64,000 nucleotides of DNA from Paraburkholderia sp. LEh10 (GTDB lineage Bacteria > Pseudomonadota > Gammaproteobacteria > Burkholderiales > Burkholderiaceae), in contig NZ_JAGIPX010000038.1 of NCBI RefSeq assembly GCF_017814945.1, forward strand, positions 1 through 64,000, read 5' to 3'. Of the stretch, positions 45,126 through 54,497 are shown one piece after another; the first letter of the stretch is position 1; the number at the start of each line of letters is the position of its first letter. The translations under genes and the position numbers were made by a program. Below the pieces are notes generated by a model. The model did no database searches, was not told the DNA's origin, and saw only the letters and a list, made by a program, of their open reading frames with translations.

Positions 45126-45791
45126 ATGACGTCATCGATCAAGCTCGTGCTGTTCGACATGGAAGGCGTGTTGTCGCATTACGACCGCTCGGCGCGCACG
45201 GAGCGCCTGTCGCAGATCACGGGGAAGCCGCCAGAGGCCGTGCGGCATGCGATCTGGGGCTCGGGCCTCGAAGCGCGGTCCGACGCGGGCGAGATCACGG
45301 ATGCCGAATATCTGCGCGAGCTTGGCGGCCTTCTTGGCTGCGTCGTCAGCCGCGACGAATGGCTGGCGGCGCGGCACGCATCGATCACGCCGAACACGCA
45401 GACGCTTGCCGTCGCGGCGCAGCTTGCCGCTCGCCACCGGATCGCCGTGCTGACCAACAACAGCCACCTCGTCACGGATCACATCGGCTATCTGAACCCG
45501 CCCGTCGCGAGGCTGTTCGGGCCGCATGTGTATGCGGCGGCTGACTTCGGCGCCGCCAAGCCCGCTGCGAAAGCGTACCTGGGCTGTGTCGGACGGCTCG
45601 GCGTCGATGCAGGCGAAACCCTCTTCATCGACGATTCGGACGCCAACGTTCAGGGCGCGATCGACGCGGGTCTGCACGCGTACAAGTTCGTCGATGCGCA
45701 CGCGCTCTCGCAAGCGTTGTCGCGCTTCGACCTGACCTGGCGCGAGTCCGGGTCGCCGCTCAAGAACGCGACGGCCCGGCGCGTCACGTGA
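45126..45791 (+). CDS. HAD family hydrolase (IA-v3-like)
   Basis: Protein of 221 residues. Motif I is LFDMEGVLSHYD, so the residue two after the nucleophile Asp is Glu rather than the usual Asp, as in some divergent HAD enzymes. Motif II AVLTNNSH, Lys in FGAAKPAAKAYL and motif IV ETLFIDDSDANVQGA are present. The ATG at 45126 has GGAG nine bases upstream and is preferred over a longer frame. Its 3' end overlaps the convergent thioredoxin-like gene by eight bases. Substrate unknown. Confidence 0.86.
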   Translation: MTSSIKLVLFDMEGVLSHYDRSARTERLSQITGKPPEAVRHAIWGSGLEARSDAGEITDAEYLRELGGLLGCVVSRDEWLAARHASITPNTQTLAVAAQLAARHRIAVLTNNSHLVTDHIGYLNPPVARLFGPHVYAAADFGAAKPAAKAYLGCVGRLGVDAGETLFIDDSDANVQGAIDAGLHAYKFVDAHALSQALSRFDLTWRESGSPLKNATARRVT

Positions 45792-46335
45792 TCTTCCACT
45801 TGATCGAGCATCCGAACGCCGGATGCTGCGTGCGCGGGCCGGCGCCCGTTTGCGCGATCTGCTGCATGGCCTCGAACAGATCCCGGCGCGCATCGGGAAC
45901 GGGGTCTTTGCGCGACACATCGAGCCGGCCGCGATAGCGCAGCCGCAAACCGGCGTCGAAGCCGTAAAACTCCGGCGTGCACACCGCTTCGTACGCGCGC
46001 GCGACCTGCTGCGTCTCGTCGTGCAGATACGGAAAGGGCAGCTGCTGTTCGGCGGCGAGCGTCACCATGCGTTCGAACGAATCTTCCGGATACGCAGCGC
46101 CGTCATTCGAATTGATGCCCACCGTGCCGATACCCAGCGCCGCCAGCTCGCGCGCATCGCGCACGATTCGCGGCAACGCTGCCTGCACGTACGGACAGTG
46201 GTTGCACATGAAGATCACGACGAGTCCCTTCGGCCCGCGCACGTCGTCGAGCGTATACGTCCGCCCATCCGTTGCGGGCAGCGAGAACGGGGGGGCTGCA
46301 AGACCGGGTTCGCCAGCGGGAGATTCCGTGCCCAT
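45784..46335 (-). CDS. Thioredoxin-fold protein, peroxiredoxin-like
   Basis: Cytosolic protein of 183 residues of the AhpC/TSA-Redoxin group with a CxxC motif in VVIFMCNHCPYVQAALPRIV and the typical follow-up INSNDGAAYPEDSFERM. It has no signal peptide. Such proteins are common in proteobacteria and probably act in thiol redox reactions; the exact function is not established. AAGGAG seven bases before the ATG at 46335 fixes the start. It follows the GH63-like gene by 75 bases on the same strand. Confidence 0.88.
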   Translation of the reverse strand: MGTESPAGEPGLAAPPFSLPATDGRTYTLDDVRGPKGLVVIFMCNHCPYVQAALPRIVRDARELAALGIGTVGINSNDGAAYPEDSFERMVTLAAEQQLPFPYLHDETQQVARAYEAVCTPEFYGFDAGLRLRYRGRLDVSRKDPVPDARRDLFEAMQQIAQTGAGPRTQHPAFGCSIKWKIT

Positions 46336-46410
46336 TCGTTTACTCCTTGAGTCGCGAGGTCGAAGGTTCTCCATGCATTGTGCAGCCGTCGCGTTGCCGC
46401 AGCGCGAACG

Positions 46411-49152
46411 CTATCGCGCCATTGCGGACAATGTGTCTTCAGCCACGGAAGAGTCCACGGGCGCTTCGGCGGGTCCCGTGTGCGACAGCTTCATCAGGCG
46501 CGGCTGTATCAGCAACGCGACGAGCCCGCTCCAGCCCGTCTGATGCGAAGCGCCGACACCGCGTCCGTTATCGCCGTGAAAGTACTCATGAAACAGGATC
46601 AGGTCCCGCGAACGCGGGTCCGCTTGCAGCATCGGATAAGCCGCCATCACGGGCCGCACGCCCTGCTCGTCCTTGAGAAAGAGCGTGGTGACGCGCCGCG
46701 CGAGATCGTCGGCGATCTCGCTGAGGGAAGCCAGGCTGCCCGACCCAGTCGGATATTCGATGCGAAACTCGTCGCCGTAGTAGCGATGGAACTCGTACAT
46801 CGATTCGATCAGCAGGTAGTTGACCGGCATCCACACCGGCCCGCGCCAGTTCGAATTGCCGCCGAACACGCGCGAATCCGATTCGCCGGGCAGATAGCGG
46901 ACGCAGACGTTCACGCCGTCATGATCGAATATGTACGGCGCGTCGAGATGCACGCGGGACAGCGCCCGCACGCCATGCTGCGAAAGGAACTCGTCTTCGT
47001 CGAGCGCGCGGCGCAGCAGCGACTTCATCCGGTGTCCGCGCAACAGTGAAAGCAGCGTCGTGTTGCCCTTGCCGGGCTCCGTCCAGCGCGACACGAGCTT
47101 CGCCAGATTCGGCCGGTGATCGAGGAACCACGCGAGCCGTTCGCGCAAGCCGGGCAGATGCCCATACACGCGTTCCTCCAGCACATGGACGGCGAACAGC
47201 GGAATCAACCCGACGATCGAACGGATGCGCATCGGCACGCGCGTTCCATCCGGAAGATGCAGCACGTCGTAGAAGAACTCATCGCGTCCGTCCCATAGGC
47301 CCGTATTGCAGCCTTCGCCGCAACTGACGGCCTCCGAGATATACAGGAAGTGCTCGAAGAACTTCACCGCGATCTCGACATACGAGTCGTTCGTGATCGC
47401 CAGTTCCAGTCCGATCTGCATCAGGTCGAGCGCATACGACGCCATCCATGCAGTGCCGTCGGCCTGATCGATGCGGCCGCCCGTCGGCAGCGGCGAAGAG
47501 CGGTCGAAGATGCCGACGTTGTCGAGCCCGAGAAAGCCGCCCTGAAAGATGTTGCGGTCATCGGCGTCCTTGCGGTTGACCCACCACGAGAAATTGAGCA
47601 GCAGCTTGTGGAACATCACCTCGAGAAACGCGTGATCGCCGACGCCCGTCACTTCGCGATCGAGTTCGTAAACGCGCCATGTGGCCCATGCATGAACGGG
47701 CGGATTCGCATCGCCGAACGCCCATTCGTAGGCGGGCAATTGCCCGTTCGGATGCATGTAGCGCTCTTTCACGAGCAGCAGCAATTGCTTCTTTGCGAAG
47801 TCCGGGTCGATCATCGCGAACGCGGCGGCATGAAACGCGAGGTCCCACGATGCGTACCACGGGTACTCCCACTTGTCGGGCATCGACACGATGTCGCCGT
47901 TGCACATGTGCCGCCAGTCCGCGTTGCGGCGATGCCGGCGCGCTGCCGGCGGCGCCGGCTGGCCCGGGTCGCCGTCGTGCCAGCGCGTCACGTCGAACTG
48001 GTAGTACTGCTTGGTCCATAGCATGCCCGCGAGCGCCTGACGCTGCACGAGCCGCGCATCGGCGTCGTCGATGTCGTGCTGAAGCGTCGCGTAGAACTCG
48101 TCGGCTTCCGCGATCCGGCGCGTGAAGAGCGCCTCCATGTCGAGGGGCGCGGCATCGTCCGCCGATTCGGGACGCCAGCGCAGATACATCACAGCCTGCT
48201 CATGTGGTGCGATCTGCAGATGCACGTGCGCGGCGGCGCGCGTGCCCTTGTCGCGGCGGATCGCCTGCTTGTCGCCTTCGACGAGGTAGTCGTTGAAGCC
48301 GTCCTTGAATGGCCCCGCGCCCTCGATGCCGAAGATGCGCCGCACATTGGTTTCGTTCTCGCAGAAGAGCCATTCGACGGGCTCCTGCGCCGACGCGGTC
48401 ACGACCATCGTGCCGAGCGTGGGATTTTGCGCGATCACGCGCGCGCCTTCGCCCGTTTGGGGTTGCAGCGTGAGCGACGGCCGGCCCGGCTTGCCGGACC
48501 ACGCCCAGCGGTTGCGCGCCCAGAACTGCGGCAGCACGTGCAGCGCCGCGCGCCTGTCCGCGCGGTTTTCGACGGTGACGCGCATCACGATGTCGTCGGG
48601 TGTGTGCTTCGCGTACTCTACGTGCACGTCGAAGTAGCGGTTATCGTCGAACACGCCCGTATCGAGGATTTCGTATTCGGGCTGATCCGCGCCTCGCCGC
48701 GCGTTTTCGTCGACGAGATCCTGGTACGGATAGGCGTCGTGAGGATACTTGTACAGCATCTTCATGTACGAATGCGTCGGCGTGCCGTCGAGATAGAAGT
48801 AAAGCTCTTTCACGTCCTCGCCGTGATTGCCTTGCGCATTGGTCAGCCCGAACAGGCGTTCCTTGATGATGGGGTCGTGTCCGTTCCACAGCGCGAGCGA
48901 CACGCACCAGTCGAGCGGGTCGTTGCCGAACCCCGCGATGCCGTCCTCGCCCCAGCGGTACATGCGGCTGCGCGCATGATCGTGCGGAAAGTACTCCCAT
49001 GCGGTGCCGTATTCGCTGTAGTCTTCGCGCACCGTCCCCCATTGCCGCTCGCTCAGATAGGGGCCCCAGCGGCGCCATTCGTCGAGTTCCGGGCCATGAA
49101 GCCGGCAGCCTTCCTTGGTGTGGAGCAGATTGATCGCACGTAGCGGCGGCAT
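46411..49152 (-). CDS. GH63-like glycoside hydrolase (MGH1 type)
   Basis: Large protein of 913 residues with an N-terminal beta-sandwich region (HVEYAKHTPDDIVMRVTVEN, WARNRWAWSGKPGRPSL) and a C-terminal (alpha/alpha)6 barrel (WYASWDLAFHAAAFAMIDPD, GRIDQADGTAWMASYALDLM, GNSNWRGPVWMPVNYLLIES, HEYFHGDNGRGVGASHQTGW) as in GH63 relatives such as mannosylglycerate hydrolases. The ATG at 49152 has GGGAGGTATC directly upstream and is preferred over a start nine codons earlier. No signal peptide, so it is probably cytosolic. It likely hydrolyses a glucoside or mannosylglycerate-type solute; specificity unknown. Divergent from psuG. Confidence 0.88.
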   Translation of the reverse strand: MPPLRAINLLHTKEGCRLHGPELDEWRRWGPYLSERQWGTVREDYSEYGTAWEYFPHDHARSRMYRWGEDGIAGFGNDPLDWCVSLALWNGHDPIIKERLFGLTNAQGNHGEDVKELYFYLDGTPTHSYMKMLYKYPHDAYPYQDLVDENARRGADQPEYEILDTGVFDDNRYFDVHVEYAKHTPDDIVMRVTVENRADRRAALHVLPQFWARNRWAWSGKPGRPSLTLQPQTGEGARVIAQNPTLGTMVVTASAQEPVEWLFCENETNVRRIFGIEGAGPFKDGFNDYLVEGDKQAIRRDKGTRAAAHVHLQIAPHEQAVMYLRWRPESADDAAPLDMEALFTRRIAEADEFYATLQHDIDDADARLVQRQALAGMLWTKQYYQFDVTRWHDGDPGQPAPPAARRHRRNADWRHMCNGDIVSMPDKWEYPWYASWDLAFHAAAFAMIDPDFAKKQLLLLVKERYMHPNGQLPAYEWAFGDANPPVHAWATWRVYELDREVTGVGDHAFLEVMFHKLLLNFSWWVNRKDADDRNIFQGGFLGLDNVGIFDRSSPLPTGGRIDQADGTAWMASYALDLMQIGLELAITNDSYVEIAVKFFEHFLYISEAVSCGEGCNTGLWDGRDEFFYDVLHLPDGTRVPMRIRSIVGLIPLFAVHVLEERVYGHLPGLRERLAWFLDHRPNLAKLVSRWTEPGKGNTTLLSLLRGHRMKSLLRRALDEDEFLSQHGVRALSRVHLDAPYIFDHDGVNVCVRYLPGESDSRVFGGNSNWRGPVWMPVNYLLIESMYEFHRYYGDEFRIEYPTGSGSLASLSEIADDLARRVTTLFLKDEQGVRPVMAAYPMLQADPRSRDLILFHEYFHGDNGRGVGASHQTGWSGLVALLIQPRLMKLSHTGPAEAPVDSSVAEDTLSAMAR

Positions 49153-49402
49153 GATACCTCCCGGCCCAAAATCGGCCATTCAGCACATTCGATGCATGAA
49201 CGAGTGTCCTTTTCCTCGTGAGACGAGCGTGGCGAGCGCCAGCCGGTCGCTTCACGGTACGTTGATGATAGGCGTCATCGCGGCACAGCGCTGGGTTGCG
49301 CCGCGGTCCGCATGTTGCGGCGCGAACGGCGCGCTCGCACGGCGTGCCGTGAAGGCGTGTTGTGTTGCATACTCGGGCGGACCAACCACACATGACATCG
49401 AC

Positions 49403-50350
49403 ATGGACGCGAACTCCGCTCACGCCTGGCTCACCTTCAGCGCGCCCGTGGCCGCCGCGCGCGCCGCGCGCCGCCCGGTCGTGGCGCTGGAATCGACGAT
49501 CATCGCGCACGGCATGCCCTATCCGGAGAACGTTCGCACCGCGCGCGAAGTGGAGTCCTCGATCCGCGCGCTGGGCGCGGAGCCCGCGACGGTTGCGCTG
49601 ATGGGCGGGCGAATCCATATCGGTCTGACGGACGACGAGCTGGAACTGATCGGCCGCTCGGACGGCGTGCAGAAGGTCAGCCGCCGCGACATGCCGGCCG
49701 TGCTGGCAGGCGGCGGGCTCGGTGCGACGACGGTGGCGGGCACGATGATATGCGCGGCGCTCGCGGGCATCGAAGTCTTCGTCACGGGCGGCATAGGCGG
49801 CGTGCATCGCGGCGCGCCCGAAACCTTCGATATTTCGGCCGACCTGCAGGAACTGGCGAAGACCTCGGTGGCCGTGGTCTGTGCGGGCGCGAAGTCGATC
49901 CTCGACATCGGGCTGACGCTGGAGTATCTGGAGACGCATGGCGTTCCCGTGCTCAGTTGCGAGCAGGACAATTTCGCCGCGTTTTACACGCCCGACAGCG
50001 GCTTTCGCGCGGACTTCCGGCTCGACGATCCAGCGGACCAGGCGCGCTTCATCCGCACGAAGTGGGACCTGGGTCTCGCGGGCGGCGTGGTGTTGAGCAC
50101 GCCGGTGCCGGAAGCGGCCGCGATGCCGTCCGCGGAGATCGACGCGCTGACCCGGCAGGCGCTTGCCGAGGCCGCATCGCAAGGCATTGCCGGCAAGGCC
50201 GTGACGCCTTTTTTGCTGGCGCGCATCAAGGCGCTGACGGGCGGACGCAGCCTCGCGACCAACATCGCGCTCGTCAAACACAATGCCGAAGTGGGCGCGA
50301 GGCTGGCGCTGGCTTTGGCGCATGCGGGGCGAGGCGCGCACGCGGCCTAG
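49403..50350 (+). CDS. psuG: Pseudouridine-5'-phosphate glycosidase
   Basis: Cytosolic enzyme of 315 residues that splits pseudouridine 5'-phosphate to uracil and ribose 5-phosphate. Family motifs VALESTIIAHGMPYPEN, GLGATTVAGTM, FVTGGIGGVHRGA, the likely catalytic Lys in CAGAKSILDI and the C-terminal TPFLLARIKALTGGRSLATN are intact. The matching kinase gene (psuK) is not adjacent, which is unusual, as psuK and psuG are often linked. 173 bases separate it from the flavoprotein response regulator; no functional link is evident. Confidence 0.94.
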   Translation: MDANSAHAWLTFSAPVAAARAARRPVVALESTIIAHGMPYPENVRTAREVESSIRALGAEPATVALMGGRIHIGLTDDELELIGRSDGVQKVSRRDMPAVLAGGGLGATTVAGTMICAALAGIEVFVTGGIGGVHRGAPETFDISADLQELAKTSVAVVCAGAKSILDIGLTLEYLETHGVPVLSCEQDNFAAFYTPDSGFRADFRLDDPADQARFIRTKWDLGLAGGVVLSTPVPEAAAMPSAEIDALTRQALAEAASQGIAGKAVTPFLLARIKALTGGRSLATNIALVKHNAEVGARLALALAHAGRGAHAA

Positions 50351-50523
50351 AGATGCCCCGCGTGGGGTTCCCCAAGGGATTGCCCGCATGACATGGGCGA
50401 AGCAGCGCCTAAAATGGTGGGAGCAGTGGCCGGATGCATCGATGTAGCCGCCGCGCGAACCTGTGCGCGGTCTCGCTGCGGCGCGTGCTCGTGCGAACAG
50501 TTGGCTGGCAGGCCTGACAAGTC

Positions 50524-52185
50524 ATGGACAAGCCCGTTATCCTCGCCGTCGACGACGACCCGATCGTGGCCGGTGCAGTGGCGCGCGACCTCCAGGCTGC
50601 GTATGGCGAGCACTTCCAGATCGTGCGGATGGAGTCGGGCCAGGCGGCGCTCGAAGCGGCGCAGCAATTGCGCCGGCAGAACCGCGCGATCGCACTGTTC
50701 ATCGCGGACCAGCGCATGCCGCAGATGAGCGGCATCCAGTTCCTCGAGCAGGCGATCGAACTGTTTCCCGAGGCCAAGCGCGTGCTGCTGACGGCGTATG
50801 CCGACACGGACGCGGCGATCCGCGCGATCAATACCGTGCATCTCGACCAGTATCTGCTCAAGCCTTGGCACCCGCCCGAGCAGAACTTCTATCCGGCGCT
50901 CGACGATCTGCTGGCGGACTGGCACGCGTCGTTCCGGCCTGCGTTTCAGGGTGTCCGCCTGCTCGACCACCGCTGGTCGCCGCAAGGGCATCAGCTGCGC
51001 GACTTCATGGCGCGCAATCATATTCCGTATCGCTGGCTCGACGTGGAACGGCACGACGAGGCCGATCCATTGTTGAACGCGCTGAGTCCGGGGCAGCGCC
51101 AATTGCCTGTCGTGGTGTTCGAGGATGGCACCGTGCTGAGCCGCCCGACGACGGGGCAGATCGCCGAGCAAGTGGGGCTGCGCACGCGCTCGACCACGCC
51201 GTTCTACGACCTCGTGATCGTCGGCGGCGGACCGGCGGGGCTGGCTGCCGCCGTGTATGGCGCATCGGAAGGGCTGCACGTCGCGATCATCGAATGCGAC
51301 GCGCCCGGCGGGCAGGCGGGCACCAGCTCGCATATCGACAACTATCTTGGCTTTCCGGCGGGCGTCAGCGGCGCGGACCTGTCGCGGCGCGCGCTGATGC
51401 AGGCAAGGCGTTTCGGCGCCGAAATGATCCTGACGCAGCACGCGGTCGGCTTGCGTATCGAAGCGCCGTACAAGTTCGTCAAGCTGTCCGACGGTTCCGA
51501 AGTGAGCTGTCTCGCGCTGATGGTCGCGAGCGGCGTCTCGTACCGCAAGCTGGAGGCGCGCGGCGTCCCCGAGCTGACGGGCGCGGGGGTGTACTACGGC
51601 GCGGCGCTGGTGGAAGCCGTCGCCTGCGCGAATCAGGACATTTACATCGTGGGCGGCGCCAATTCGGCCGGACAGGGGGCGATGTTCCTGTCCAAGTACG
51701 CGCGATCGGTGACGCTGCTATGCCGCGGCCCTTCGCTGAGCATGGGCATGTCGCACTATCTGATCGAGCAGATACACGAAACGGAAAACATTCACGTGCG
51801 CCCCAATACCGAGGTCGACAGCGTGAGCGGCCAGGGGCATCTCGCGGAAATTACCTTGCGCGACATGGAGACGGGACGCCTGAGCAATGTTGCGGCGGGT
51901 GGCCTGTTCGTCTTCATCGGCGCTGCGCCGTGCACGGAGTGGCTGCGCGGCGTCGTCGAGCGCGACGAGCACGGCTTCCTGCTGACAGGCCGCACGTTTC
52001 TCAAGGCGGGCAGAACCCGCGGAGGGTGGCAGCTGGGACGCGATCCGTTCCTTCTTGAAACCAGCGTGCCCGGCGTCTTCGCGGCGGGCGACGTGCGCGC
52101 GGATTCCGTCAAGCGGGTCGCGGCCGCTGTCGGCGAGGGGTCGATTGCCGTGCATTTCATCCACCAGTACCTGGCGAATCTATGA
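50524..52185 (+). CDS. Response regulator fused to a thioredoxin-reductase-like flavoprotein
   Basis: Protein of 553 residues. An N-terminal receiver domain (1-125) has the acidic pocket LAVDDDP, phospho-acceptor Asp62 in IADQRMPQMSG and Lys113 in LLKPW. A glutaredoxin-like segment (about 142-220; LPVVVFEDGTVLSRPTTGQ) and an FAD/NAD(P)-binding flavoprotein (about 228-550; DLVIVGGGPAGLAAAVYGAS, YIVGGANSAGQGAMFLS, VFAAGDVR) follow. The CxxC of thioredoxin reductase is absent; Cys258 before APGGQAG is kept. No DNA-binding domain. Its last four bases overlap the histidine kinase gene. Output is probably enzymatic or redox sensing. A paralogous core is in the protein at 19902. Confidence 0.92.
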   Translation: MDKPVILAVDDDPIVAGAVARDLQAAYGEHFQIVRMESGQAALEAAQQLRRQNRAIALFIADQRMPQMSGIQFLEQAIELFPEAKRVLLTAYADTDAAIRAINTVHLDQYLLKPWHPPEQNFYPALDDLLADWHASFRPAFQGVRLLDHRWSPQGHQLRDFMARNHIPYRWLDVERHDEADPLLNALSPGQRQLPVVVFEDGTVLSRPTTGQIAEQVGLRTRSTTPFYDLVIVGGGPAGLAAAVYGASEGLHVAIIECDAPGGQAGTSSHIDNYLGFPAGVSGADLSRRALMQARRFGAEMILTQHAVGLRIEAPYKFVKLSDGSEVSCLALMVASGVSYRKLEARGVPELTGAGVYYGAALVEAVACANQDIYIVGGANSAGQGAMFLSKYARSVTLLCRGPSLSMGMSHYLIEQIHETENIHVRPNTEVDSVSGQGHLAEITLRDMETGRLSNVAAGGLFVFIGAAPCTEWLRGVVERDEHGFLLTGRTFLKAGRTRGGWQLGRDPFLLETSVPGVFAAGDVRADSVKRVAAAVGEGSIAVHFIHQYLANL

Positions 52186-53579
52186 GCGACCCGTCCGCGC
52201 TGTTCGAGATGCCGCTCTTCGAAGGATTGTCCGACGAGGGCAAGCAATGGGTGCGCGCGAACCTGAGCGAACACCGCCTCGCAAAGGGTGAAATCCTGAT
52301 GCGAGAAGGGCAGCGCGTCACGCATCAGTACGTTCTGCTCGAAGGCGAAATCGTGACGGAAAAGCTGGTGGGCGGCCGGCAAATGTTCGACGACCGGCGC
52401 GCCGCGCCGACTTCGATCGCCGAGACCTCGCTGCTTGCCGCGATGCCGCTGCCGCTGACGTTCACGGCCGCGACGGATTGCTATCTGGTTGCGCTGGAAG
52501 AGGAGACGGTACGGACGCTGCTCAACGAATGCGAGTCCTTCCGCAGGCAGATTTTCCGTTCGATCTATGCGCGCATCAGCGCCTACGACACGTTCATCCT
52601 CAACGGAGAAAAACTGGCCGCATTGGGCCGGTTGTCGGCCGGGCTCGCGCATGAGCTGAACAATCCCGCTGCCGCGGTGGCGCGCGCGGCGGACGGCCTG
52701 CGCGGATCGCTCGACGGCTTGCGTCAGGCGACGCGCGAACTGGTCCAGAACGCGATGCCCGCCGACGTCGTCGACACGCTCGAAGCGTGGGCAAGCCGTG
52801 CGCCGCCTGCCGTGGACACCACGCCGCCAGGTGCGCTGCGGCGAAGCGAAGCCGAGAGCGAGCTTGCCGACTGGCTCGCGGCACATGGCCTTGCAAAGTC
52901 ATGGCTGATTGCGCCGCAGCTGGTATCGAACGGATTCTCGCGCGACGATCTGGCGCCCGTTGCCGCGAACGTGACGCCCGCGCAACTCGGCGCGGGCATA
53001 CGCTGGCTGGCCGCGACGCTCGAACTGCGCGCGCTGGCGGATCAGGCGTGGATCGGCGCGGGCCGTATCTCCGAGATCGTCGCGGCGATGAAGGACTATT
53101 CGTATATGGACCAGGCGCCGTTGCAGGAGGTCGATATCCACAACGGCATCGAGAATACGCTGACCATCATGCATCACAGACTCAAGCACGGCGTCACCGT
53201 CAAGCGCGACTACGATTGCACGCTGCCGCATGTGCCCGTCTATGGAAGCGAGCTCAATCAGGTCTGGACCAATCTGATCGATAACGCGGTCGATGCGATG
53301 GATGGCAACGGCGTGCTCACGATACGCTCGCGTCAGGACGGCGGCTTCGCGCGCGTCGAGATCGTGGATACGGGCCCGGGCATTCCCGCCGACATCGTCC
53401 CCCGGTTGTTCGAGCCTTTCTTCACGACCAAGCCGCCGGGCAAGGGCAATGGCCTCGGGCTTCACATCGCGTACCGGACCGTCGTGCAGCGTCACGACGG
53501 GACAATCAGCGTCGTTTCGAATCCGGGCGAAACGATATTCCAGGTGTGCCTGCCTCTCGCCGCGCGCCGCAACGCATGA
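52182..53579 (+). CDS. Cytosolic histidine kinase with cNMP-binding-like domain
   Basis: Protein of 465 residues without transmembrane segments. The N-terminal cNMP-binding-like domain (about 10-130) is followed by a dimerisation region with phospho-acceptor His157 in LSAGLAHELNNPAAA and a long helical insertion (about 185-285). The second phosphotransfer-domain helix (GRISEIVAAMKDYSYMD) and an ATPase domain with N box NLIDNAVDAM, DTGPGIP and FFTTKPPGKGNGLGLHIAYR complete it. It overlaps the response regulator by an ATGA junction, so the two form one operon and likely one phosphorelay. Input ligand unknown. Confidence 0.92.
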   Translation: MSDPSALFEMPLFEGLSDEGKQWVRANLSEHRLAKGEILMREGQRVTHQYVLLEGEIVTEKLVGGRQMFDDRRAAPTSIAETSLLAAMPLPLTFTAATDCYLVALEEETVRTLLNECESFRRQIFRSIYARISAYDTFILNGEKLAALGRLSAGLAHELNNPAAAVARAADGLRGSLDGLRQATRELVQNAMPADVVDTLEAWASRAPPAVDTTPPGALRRSEAESELADWLAAHGLAKSWLIAPQLVSNGFSRDDLAPVAANVTPAQLGAGIRWLAATLELRALADQAWIGAGRISEIVAAMKDYSYMDQAPLQEVDIHNGIENTLTIMHHRLKHGVTVKRDYDCTLPHVPVYGSELNQVWTNLIDNAVDAMDGNGVLTIRSRQDGGFARVEIVDTGPGIPADIVPRLFEPFFTTKPPGKGNGLGLHIAYRTVVQRHDGTISVVSNPGETIFQVCLPLAARRNA

Positions 53580-53640
53580 TCGCGCGCTTCCTGTTTTGCT
53601 TTGATGCTGCGCTCTTACGCTGCGCTTCTAACGCATATTG

Positions 53641-54249
53641 CTACGCTTCACTCACCTGTATCTGATAAAGCCCCCAGGGGCTCAGCACGAAGCGGTCTTT
53701 TAGCGGCCTCGATGCGAGTTCGGGGATGTTGTCCGCATCGTAGATCGCCCATAGCGGACCGAGGCCGCCGAGCGGCATCGGCTTGCCATCCATATGTGTC
53801 GCGACGATGAAGCGCCATGCGCGCAGGTTGTCGAGCGTCGTCAGCACCGCGTAGCCATCGACGGCGCGCAATGAAATCTTAGTGTCGCCCGCGGCGGGCA
53901 TGCCCGCCTGGTCGAGCACGTTCGCAAGCAATGGGCCGCTTAGCGTGTGCTGCTTCGCGTCGTATTCGATGGTCGGCCTGATCGTCACGGCGGGCATGCT
54001 GGTGAGCGACGGGTAATCGAATGTATAGGCGGCCGGGAATTTGACCAGTTGCTTCGCCATCAGTTGATCGAATGCGGGATCGAGCGCGCCGCGATTGGTG
54101 TGCTTGATGGCCCCGGAGATGGTGAGGAGTGCGGGCGCCGCCGCTGCCGCGCATGCCGGATGTTTCGCACCCGCGCCCGTCGCGCCGAACACAGGAGTCG
54201 CGGTCACGCCCAATGCAACGGCGCGGGTCAGGAACTGACGTTTGTTCAT
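53641..54249 (-). CDS. Exported molybdopterin-oxidoreductase-like protein
   Basis: Protein of 202 residues. An N-terminal signal (KRQFLTRAVALGVTATPVFG) suggests export, with KRQF instead of a strict twin-arginine. The mature part resembles the small SUOX-fold proteins: YDAKQHTLSGPLLANVLDQA, VDGYAVLTTLDNL and PLWAIYDADN. The Cys that ligates molybdenum in sulfite oxidase is not seen, so cofactor binding and activity are uncertain. Divergent from the cupin gene with a 248-base gap. Confidence 0.75.
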   Translation of the reverse strand: MNKRQFLTRAVALGVTATPVFGATGAGAKHPACAAAAAPALLTISGAIKHTNRGALDPAFDQLMAKQLVKFPAAYTFDYPSLTSMPAVTIRPTIEYDAKQHTLSGPLLANVLDQAGMPAAGDTKISLRAVDGYAVLTTLDNLRAWRFIVATHMDGKPMPLGGLGPLWAIYDADNIPELASRPLKDRFVLSPWGLYQIQVSEA

Positions 54250-54497
54250 GCTCGGTTGCTCCGCTGTGTGGGAAGTTCATCGTGCGCGAGTCTCTTTTGC
54301 GTTTGCTGAAGTAAAGCGCAGAAGGCTTCGACGTTATACACCAATGCCGCTCGCGAAGACGTGCAAAGTGCTTTAAATAACGGGCCTGTATGTTCAGTTA
54401 ATGCTTCAGGAGAAGCCGGTTCCTGTCGACGCCGGTTTGACAACTGCGCGGCGTAGAATCGAAACGACGCCTGTTGCGCCGGAATGGAGGATCGCGA

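Noticed and set aside
50351..50390. CCCC-GCGT-GGGG hairpin after psuG as terminator
   Set aside because: Only a 4-bp stem followed by two T residues; not convincing.
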